NCBI RefSeq assembly: GCF_000379025.1
Contig: NZ_KB900623.1
Coordinates: 1 to 35,355, forward strand
DNA from: Orenia marismortui DSM 5156
Lineage (GTDB): Bacteria; Bacillota; Halanaerobiia; Halobacteroidales; Halobacteroidaceae
DNA length: 35,355 bases
Reading direction: 5' to 3'
Positions 31,147-35,355 of this stretch are shown here, piece by piece. The notes under the pieces were generated by a model. It was not told the DNA's origin. It saw nothing but the letters and a program-made list of their open reading frames with translations, and searched no databases. Numbering within the stretch: the first letter of the stretch is position 1; the number at the start of each line of letters is the position of its first letter. Position numbers and translations under genes: made by a program.

Positions 31147-31874
31147 TGATTGATATAACTACACTAGCCTCTGGAAGTAAGGGGAATTGCTACTATATAA
31201 CTGATGGTAGCACTCCCTTGCTCCTGGAGTGTGGAATATCAATAAAAGAGATAAGAAAGGGTACAGAGTTCAGGCTTGGAGAGGTTGAAGGGTGCTTGAT
31301 TACTCACGAGCATGGCGATCATATTAAAGCAGCTGTTGATGTCGCTAGAGCTGGAATAGATTGTTATATGTCAAAGGGTACATTTGACAGTTATGGGTTT
31401 GGTTCTCATAGGTTTAACATTGTTGAATTACAACATGTTAGTGGTAAACAAAAGATTTATAAGCCTTTTAAGATAAAAACATGGACTGTAAAGCCTTTTG
31501 AAGCACAACATGATGCTTTACAACCTTTAGGGTATTTATTAGTTAATCAAGCAGGAGATAAACTTTTATTTGCTACTGACACTTACTATTTAAAATACAA
31601 GTTCCAAGGACTTACTCACATTATGATTGAGTGCAACTATAGCTTAGATATCTTAAATGAGAATATTAGGTCTGGAAGAGTTCCAGCAGTGCAAAAGAAG
31701 AGATTATTGAAGAGTCATTTCAGTCTTGAAAATGTCAAGGAGTTTTTAAAAGCTAATGATTTAAGTCGAGTTAAAGAGATTCATTTATTGCATTTGAGTG
31801 ACAGGAATAGTGATGAAGAGAGGTTTAAGAGGGAGATCCAAGAATTGACGGGCAAAATTGTTTATATAGCTTAG
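31146..31874 (+). CDS. Metallo-beta-lactamase-fold hydrolase, probable nuclease
   Basis: 242 aa. The metal-binding ITHEHGDH motif (HxHxDH) is at about 52-59; further ligands are likely in FEAQHDA, LFATDTYYL and LLHLSDRN. It belongs to the YycJ/WalJ-like, phosphodiesterase side of the superfamily rather than the antibiotic-degrading side. Its one-base overlap with recT suggests it works with RecT, perhaps as the end-resecting nuclease otherwise supplied by RecE or YqaJ-type exonucleases; that is inference. Confidence 0.85.
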   Translation: MIDITTLASGSKGNCYYITDGSTPLLLECGISIKEIRKGTEFRLGEVEGCLITHEHGDHIKAAVDVARAGIDCYMSKGTFDSYGFGSHRFNIVELQHVSGKQKIYKPFKIKTWTVKPFEAQHDALQPLGYLLVNQAGDKLLFATDTYYLKYKFQGLTHIMIECNYSLDILNENIRSGRVPAVQKKRLLKSHFSLENVKEFLKANDLSRVKEIHLLHLSDRNSDEERFKREIQELTGKIVYIA

Positions 31875-31883
31875 GAGGGATTA

Positions 31884-32099
31884 ATGGTGATAGAAGTTAT
31901 TAATAAAAATTTACATTCAACACACGTATATGATAATGATGATATTTCGATATCTTACAATAGCAAGGGAGAGCTAGCAATTAAAATAACCTATGATGAA
32001 GGCGGCAAAGTGTCAATAGTTTGTGATGAAGGTGCATCAAAAGAGATTATTAAGTTTTGCAAAGATAAGATTGCAGACTTTCTTGAAGTTCCATTTTAA
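31884..32099 (+). CDS. Small hypothetical protein, 71 aa
   Basis: ATG 31884 or GTG 31887 after GGAGGG. Reads NLHSTHVYDNDDISISYNSK, VSIVCDEGASKEIIKFCKDK, ending ADFLEVPF; a small beta sheet plus a helix. It sits in the replication operon. No family recognised. Confidence 0.6.
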   Translation: MVIEVINKNLHSTHVYDNDDISISYNSKGELAIKITYDEGGKVSIVCDEGASKEIIKFCKDKIADFLEVPF

Positions 32100-32122
32100 T
32101 TGTCTCAGAAAGGAGGAAGAAT

Positions 32123-33160
32123 ATGCAACTCAAAAACAGATTGGTTAAAGCTGATTTTTGGACTGACACAGGATTAATAAGAAAATTACCAGCAATGGGC
32201 AGAATGATGTACCAGGGTCTTTGGCAATTAGCAGAAGATTCAGGAGTAATCGAAGCAGATCCTCTAGCTTATAAAATGCTCTTATTCCCTTTAGATAATA
32301 TTTCAATAGAAGATATAGAAAAATGGGTGAATGTTTTAGTGGAGGAAGAAAAAATACTTCCTTATGGCGATGGCCAATATTATTACATTAAAAACTTTCA
32401 TAAGCATCAGTCACTTAGAAGTCCAGCTAAACCAAACCTAACGTTACCTAAGTGGATAACATATGTTCCTAACAATAAGAAGAGACAATCTGGAGGATAT
32501 ATTATAGATTACAAAGCTATGCCAAACAGTTCCGAACATAACCAAATAGAAACTATGGGGAGTGTTAGCGATACTGTATTAAAAGATTATATTGATAGTA
32601 AGGAAAGCGAAGGGAATAGCCTAGATAATAGTAAGGAAGAGGTGGAAAATCCAAAGGGAGACCGTACGGTTTCTAACGGTCAAACTACGGACACCAATAA
32701 GAACTTGAACTTGAAAGAGAATAAGAACTTGAATAAGAAAGAGAAAAAGAAAAGAAAAGAAGATGATGTGTCGGATTATAAAAAAGTTAGAGACTATGCG
32801 CTTAAGAAAATAATTGCCATTGATATTACAAAGACTTATTTAATCAAAGAGGATCTCGAGAATCACTCGGTAGATGTATTGAAAAAAGCAGTAGATCTAG
32901 CAGTAGCTCAAAAAGAGGAGAATGGAGACTGGAAAGGTGGCACTAAAAAAGCTGGAGTTAATATAAGCAGTTATAAATACATTAGGTGCTTTATACCAGA
33001 GGCTAAAGAATTATTAGAGGGGGTTAGTACAAATGGGAGTAGAGGAATTTCAAGAGATAGCCAGGAGAATGATGAAGAAGGCGAAAGTTGGTCAGATAGA
33101 ACAGAGAGAGAAGCACTTGAAATTTTCGAGCAAGCAGAGCAAGGAAAAGGAGTGCCATAA
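32123..33160 (+). CDS. DnaD-like phage replication initiation protein
   Basis: 345 aa. The N-terminal winged-helix domain (1-115) has NRLVKADFWTDTGLIRKLPA, then GRMMYQGLWQLAEDSGVIEAD and FHKHQSLRSP, the pattern of phage replisome organisers. A low-complexity linker (~170-215, GDRTVSNGQTTDT then Lys/Asn runs) is encoded by the origin-like DNA at 32660. A C-terminal helical domain follows. It binds the origin and recruits the helicase loader encoded next. AAAGGAGG precedes the ATG. Confidence 0.88.
   Translation: MQLKNRLVKADFWTDTGLIRKLPAMGRMMYQGLWQLAEDSGVIEADPLAYKMLLFPLDNISIEDIEKWVNVLVEEEKILPYGDGQYYYIKNFHKHQSLRSPAKPNLTLPKWITYVPNNKKRQSGGYIIDYKAMPNSSEHNQIETMGSVSDTVLKDYIDSKESEGNSLDNSKEEVENPKGDRTVSNGQTTDTNKNLNLKENKNLNKKEKKKRKEDDVSDYKKVRDYALKKIIAIDITKTYLIKEDLENHSVDVLKKAVDLAVAQKEENGDWKGGTKKAGVNISSYKYIRCFIPEAKELLEGVSTNGSRGISRDSQENDEEGESWSDRTEREALEIFEQAEQGKGVP
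32660..32760 (+). other. Probable phage replication origin within the initiator gene
   Basis: GACCGTACGGT (palindromic core ACCGTACGGT), then AACGGTC and ACGGAC half-sites within 35 bp, followed by an A-rich AAGAACTTGAA/AAGAGAATAAG tract that could melt. Origins inside the initiator gene are common in Firmicutes phages. The core recurs at 21557. Confidence 0.5.
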
Positions 33161-33890
33161 GTGCGGAGGAACTGGGTTTGTTACATTTGAAGAAGAAGGC
33201 AGAATAGTAGCGAAAGAATGTGAGTGCTTAGAGCAACAAATAATTGATAGCAAATTAGACTTTGCAACAATAAAGAAAAAGTTTAAAAATACAATTATCG
33301 AAGATTACAAAGACAATTCTAGTCATTATCAAAGCCCTAAGTCTATAAAATCAGCTAAAATGTGTAAAAAAGCAGCTGAACAGTATGTAAAAAGATTTAA
33401 AGAATTAAAAATTAAGGGTCAAGGATTATATTTCTATTCTAAAGTTGCTGGCAGTGGGAAAACAATGCTTATATCAGCTATTGGCAATGAGCTTATTAAA
33501 AAATATAAGGCTAGAGTTAAATTTGCTACTGCTGGAGATCTATTAGATGCAATAAGAAAAACTTATAATCCTAATTCAGAAATAAAAACTCACGAATTAA
33601 TAGATGCAGCAAAAGAAGTTGAAGTTTTAATTTTAGACGATATGGGCCAACAGTCAGTAAAAAAAGATACTAATGACCAGTTATTTAAAATCCTTAACTC
33701 TAGAATGGATAAGCCAGTAGTGACTATATTCTCTAGTAATTGCAAAATTGAAGATTTGCCTTATGATTATCGAATTAATAGCAGAATTAAAGACATGGCC
33801 GTTCCTATTCATGCACCAGAAGAGTCTGTTAGAGAAAATTTAACTGATAAGAAAAACAAAAAGATTTTAACTGAGTTACTAACAGGTTAG
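33033..33890 (+). CDS. DnaC/DnaI-like helicase loader ATPase
   Basis: 285 aa. A zinc motif CHKCGGTGF with CEC (~41-66) precedes an AAA+ domain: Walker A VAGSGKTML (~140), Walker B VLILDDMGQ (~205), sensor IFSSNCKIEDLPYDYRINSR. It loads the replicative helicase at the origin bound by the DnaD-like protein. ATG 33033 makes a 128-bp overlap with the upstream gene; ATG 33069 or 33072, close to AGGAG, are alternatives, and the zinc motif is kept in all. Confidence 0.88.
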   Translation: MGVEEFQEIARRMMKKAKVGQIEQREKHLKFSSKQSKEKECHKCGGTGFVTFEEEGRIVAKECECLEQQIIDSKLDFATIKKKFKNTIIEDYKDNSSHYQSPKSIKSAKMCKKAAEQYVKRFKELKIKGQGLYFYSKVAGSGKTMLISAIGNELIKKYKARVKFATAGDLLDAIRKTYNPNSEIKTHELIDAAKEVEVLILDDMGQQSVKKDTNDQLFKILNSRMDKPVVTIFSSNCKIEDLPYDYRINSRIKDMAVPIHAPEESVRENLTDKKNKKILTELLTG

Positions 33891-33902
33891 AGGTGATATG
33901 TG

Positions 33903-34217
33903 ATGCCTGATTTTTATCCAATAAAAACCAAAGAAGGATATGAGACTTATGTTATTTGCCCGATCAATAAGCAAAAAATTAAGTATTTCAACAATTCATA
34001 TAGATATAATTTCGACTTCCAAACTAAAGATTTCATAGGCAAAAGTTGCCGAGGGTCTTCTGATCCAAGAAGTGACAGAAATTGCCCTTACTTAGTGTGG
34101 GGTGCAGGCAAGAACGATAAGGATCAAGACTGCATTAAGTGTAGCATTCCATCCGAAAAATTGAATAGGATTACTTTAGTAGATGATGGTACAGGTCAGT
34201 TTAAGATGGCGTTGTGA
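33903..34217 (+). CDS. Hypothetical Cys-containing phage protein, 105 aa
   Basis: ATG 33903 after GAGGTGA. Cysteines at VICPINK, KSCRGSSDPRSDRNCPYLVW and DCIKCSIP: six in all, likely a zinc fold. GTG 33900 is an alternative start. It follows the helicase loader in the operon. Function unknown. Confidence 0.65.
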   Translation: MPDFYPIKTKEGYETYVICPINKQKIKYFNNSYRYNFDFQTKDFIGKSCRGSSDPRSDRNCPYLVWGAGKNDKDQDCIKCSIPSEKLNRITLVDDGTGQFKMAL

Positions 34218-34359
34218 AAGTGGCTACCCATATCCTTTTACGTCTTTCAGGACTGGGTGGCTCGAAGGACAGTATAGTTTCAGAGCATGGAATAACAGGT
34301 TTGCACAGTGAGTGGCTAGTGTGGTGGCTAGCTGCTCAACTCAAAAGGAGAGTGAGAAC
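34218..34359 (+). other. GC-richer interval, possible structured RNA or small ORF
   Basis: 142 bp with several GTGGCT repeats and a hairpin ACCCA.TCC/GGA.TGGGT at about 34225-34260. One frame is open from GTG 34220 to 34366 (48 codons, Trp-rich end EWLVWWLAAQLKRR), but its codon use is unlike its neighbours and no ribosome site stands before it. Confidence 0.35.
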
Positions 34360-34509
34360 ATGTTAATTAAGATAATTGCAGCGTGGTTGTTGTTGAATAT
34401 ATTGTTTGTACTGATAATGCGGAAGAGAAGCAAGAGAAGACAAAGATATGGTTATGTAGATGTTGGCAAGATTATGAGAGAAAGAGGCGAAGAAATTGGA
34501 GAAAAATGA
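34360..34509 (+). CDS. Small membrane protein, 49 aa
   Basis: ATG 34360 is nine bases after AAAGGAG. One N-terminal helix, LIKIIAAWLLLNILFVLIM, is followed by a strongly basic tail RKRSKRRQRYG, so the C-terminus is probably cytoplasmic. Overlaps the MazG-like gene. Function unknown. Confidence 0.6.
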   Translation: MLIKIIAAWLLLNILFVLIMRKRSKRRQRYGYVDVGKIMRERGEEIGEK

Positions 34510-34768
34510 TTTATACCAAAAAGCAATTGATAAATGGGGAATAGAGTCTCAATTATTACAAGTAGTAGAAGAGTGTTCAGAACTAAATAAGGCTATCATT
34601 AAACATGTTAATCGAGATGGTGATTTCTTAAAAAATATAATAGAAGAGGCGGCAGATGTTGAAATTATGCTAGAACAGTTAAGGGTAATGACTAATGATG
34701 GTATTCCTATAGATAAAGTCAAAAAGAAGAAGTTAGATAGATTAGAAAAATTATTGAGGGGTGATTAA
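34496..34768 (+). CDS. MazG-like nucleotide pyrophosphohydrolase
   Basis: 90 aa from a TTG start overlapping the previous gene by 14 bp. The all-alpha NTP-PPase pattern is present: VVEECSELNKAI (ExxE) and IIEEAADVEIMLEQL (ExxD), the Mg-binding residues. Phage MazG-like enzymes hydrolyse NTPs or alarmones, or clear non-canonical nucleotides. Substrate cannot be told. Confidence 0.8.
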   Translation: MEKNDLYQKAIDKWGIESQLLQVVEECSELNKAIIKHVNRDGDFLKNIIEEAADVEIMLEQLRVMTNDGIPIDKVKKKKLDRLEKLLRGD

Positions 34769-34769
34769 A

Positions 34770-35324
34770 GTGGCCGATTATATGAAGGATGATGGAAAAG
34801 TTAGAGAAGTAGCAGAGAGAGTTATAAAAAATAATATGCCTAATCTGGCCAACATCGAAATAGGTTATCAATTCTTAGACAAGGCTAGAAATAGCAAGGG
34901 CAGAACTATATACGCGGAAATAAACAAAGTACCGGGTAAGCTAGAAAACTTCATAGATTACGATCTAATACTTACAGTAGCAGAAGATAAATGGGCTGCA
35001 GCTAAAGAAATCAAGACAAGAGAAGCGATAATTGATGATGTACTAAGGACTGTTCACTTAGAAGAGAAAGAAGGAACTGCAGGGTTTCCAAGAAGATTGG
35101 CAGATGATTGGTATTTGTTATCAGATGGAAAGAAAATCAAAGGCCAAAAGGCAGCAGAAGAAGCCCAACAGAATATATCTGACTATGATATTAAGATTTA
35201 TGGTTATGAGGTCCAAGCTAATCCAGGTAACTTCAAAAAGTATGGAGCATGGAGAAAAGATTTGGAGAAGATGAAGACAACAGTGTTACAACCAAATTTG
35301 CCACTTAAGGCAGTAGGTGAATAG
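34770..35324 (+). CDS. Phage metallopeptidase-like protein with degenerate active site
   Basis: 184 aa from GTG 34770, nine bases after GAGGGG (GTG 34761 is also in frame). The first half resembles phage putative metallopeptidases: ADYMKDDGKVREVAERVIKN, then IDYDLILTVAEDKWAAAK where the helix bearing HExxH should follow. Here it reads IIDDVLRTVHL, so the first His and Glu are replaced and only the last His remains. A C-terminal DYDIKIYGYEVQANPGNFKK matches the family's PHDVEEF-like end only loosely. It may have lost catalysis. Family call from memory of the pattern. Confidence 0.5.
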   Translation: MADYMKDDGKVREVAERVIKNNMPNLANIEIGYQFLDKARNSKGRTIYAEINKVPGKLENFIDYDLILTVAEDKWAAAKEIKTREAIIDDVLRTVHLEEKEGTAGFPRRLADDWYLLSDGKKIKGQKAAEEAQQNISDYDIKIYGYEVQANPGNFKKYGAWRKDLEKMKTTVLQPNLPLKAVGE

Positions 35325-35325
35325 T

Positions 35326-35355
35326 ATGGCTATTAATTATGGAGGGAGAGGCCAA
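35326..35355 (+). CDS. Start of the next phage gene (truncated by window end)
   Basis: ATG one base after the previous stop, ten codons visible: MAINYGGRGQ. Too little to identify. Confidence 0.5.
   Translation, partial: MAINYGGRGQ

Larger units (their letters stand above)
17506..35355. mobile_element. Prophage (left portion; continues past the window)
   Basis: Serine integrase, repressor/cro switch, antirepressor, recombination and replication modules occur in the order usual for temperate siphophages of Firmicutes. It begins at the disrupted ylbJ. The right end, structural genes and lysis genes are outside the window, so whether it is intact cannot be judged. No frameshifts are seen in its core genes. 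Confidence 0.93.

Overview
The DNA is very AT-rich (A/T-ending codons throughout, AGGAGG ribosome sites, many TTG/GTG starts). It carries the Firmicutes gene orders rpmB-asp23-fakA-degV-recG and rsmD-coaD-ylbJ. Together these point to an anaerobic, spore-forming low-GC bacterium; my best guess is the order Halanaerobiales (Halobacteroidaceae-like), which is an inference that a 16S or protein search would settle.

Bases 1-1400 hold the 3' end of a 5S rRNA and nine tRNA genes (Gln, Glu, Val, Asp, Thr, Lys, initiator Met, Gly, Pro). Two related 85-bp imperfect palindromes sit in the spacers and an intrinsic terminator closes the cluster. Bases 1500-16400 are ordinary chromosome: a small hypothetical gene, a TrpP-type tryptophan transporter with a tiny leader ORF and hairpin, a Cys-rich hypothetical, pcrA/uvrD helicase, ndk, malic enzyme, rpmB, a DUF1858 redox protein, asp23/yloU, fakA (yloV), degV/fakB, recG with an N-terminal extension, rsmD and coaD. 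Two membrane-anchored minus-strand proteins follow. Most units end in very clean hairpin terminators.

At 16687-17544 lies only the C-terminal two thirds of the sporulation membrane gene ylbJ. Its 5' part is replaced by a prophage whose large serine integrase abuts the junction. The rest of the window, 17.8 kb, is the left part of this prophage; the right end and the ylbJ 5' part lie outside. This suggests a phage-interrupted sporulation gene, restorable by excision.

The lysogeny side (minus strand, 17.5-22.7 kb) holds the integrase, a three-gene operon with its own promoter and terminator, another zinc-ribbon membrane protein, a coiled-coil protein and a LexA/CI-type repressor. The three-gene operon encodes a zinc-ribbon membrane protein, a RexA-like 309-aa protein and a RexB-like four-helix membrane protein. 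Divergent from the repressor is a cro-like gene behind a strong promoter with four operator-like sites. Then comes an unusual array (23.1-25.2 kb) of four tail-to-tail gene pairs. They are separated by divergent leaders that share a conserved minus-strand promoter and, in two cases, a 113-bp near-identical repeat. After that the lytic early operon runs rightward: antirepressor, small genes, SbcC-like ATPase, RecT, metallo-beta-lactamase-fold protein, DnaD-like replication protein containing an origin-like sequence, DnaC-like loader, MazG-like and metallopeptidase-like proteins.

The most novel candidates are the RexAB-like lysogenic operon, the alternating gene-pair array with conserved antisense promoters, and the ylbJ insertion. 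All assignments are from reading the sequence; no database search was run.
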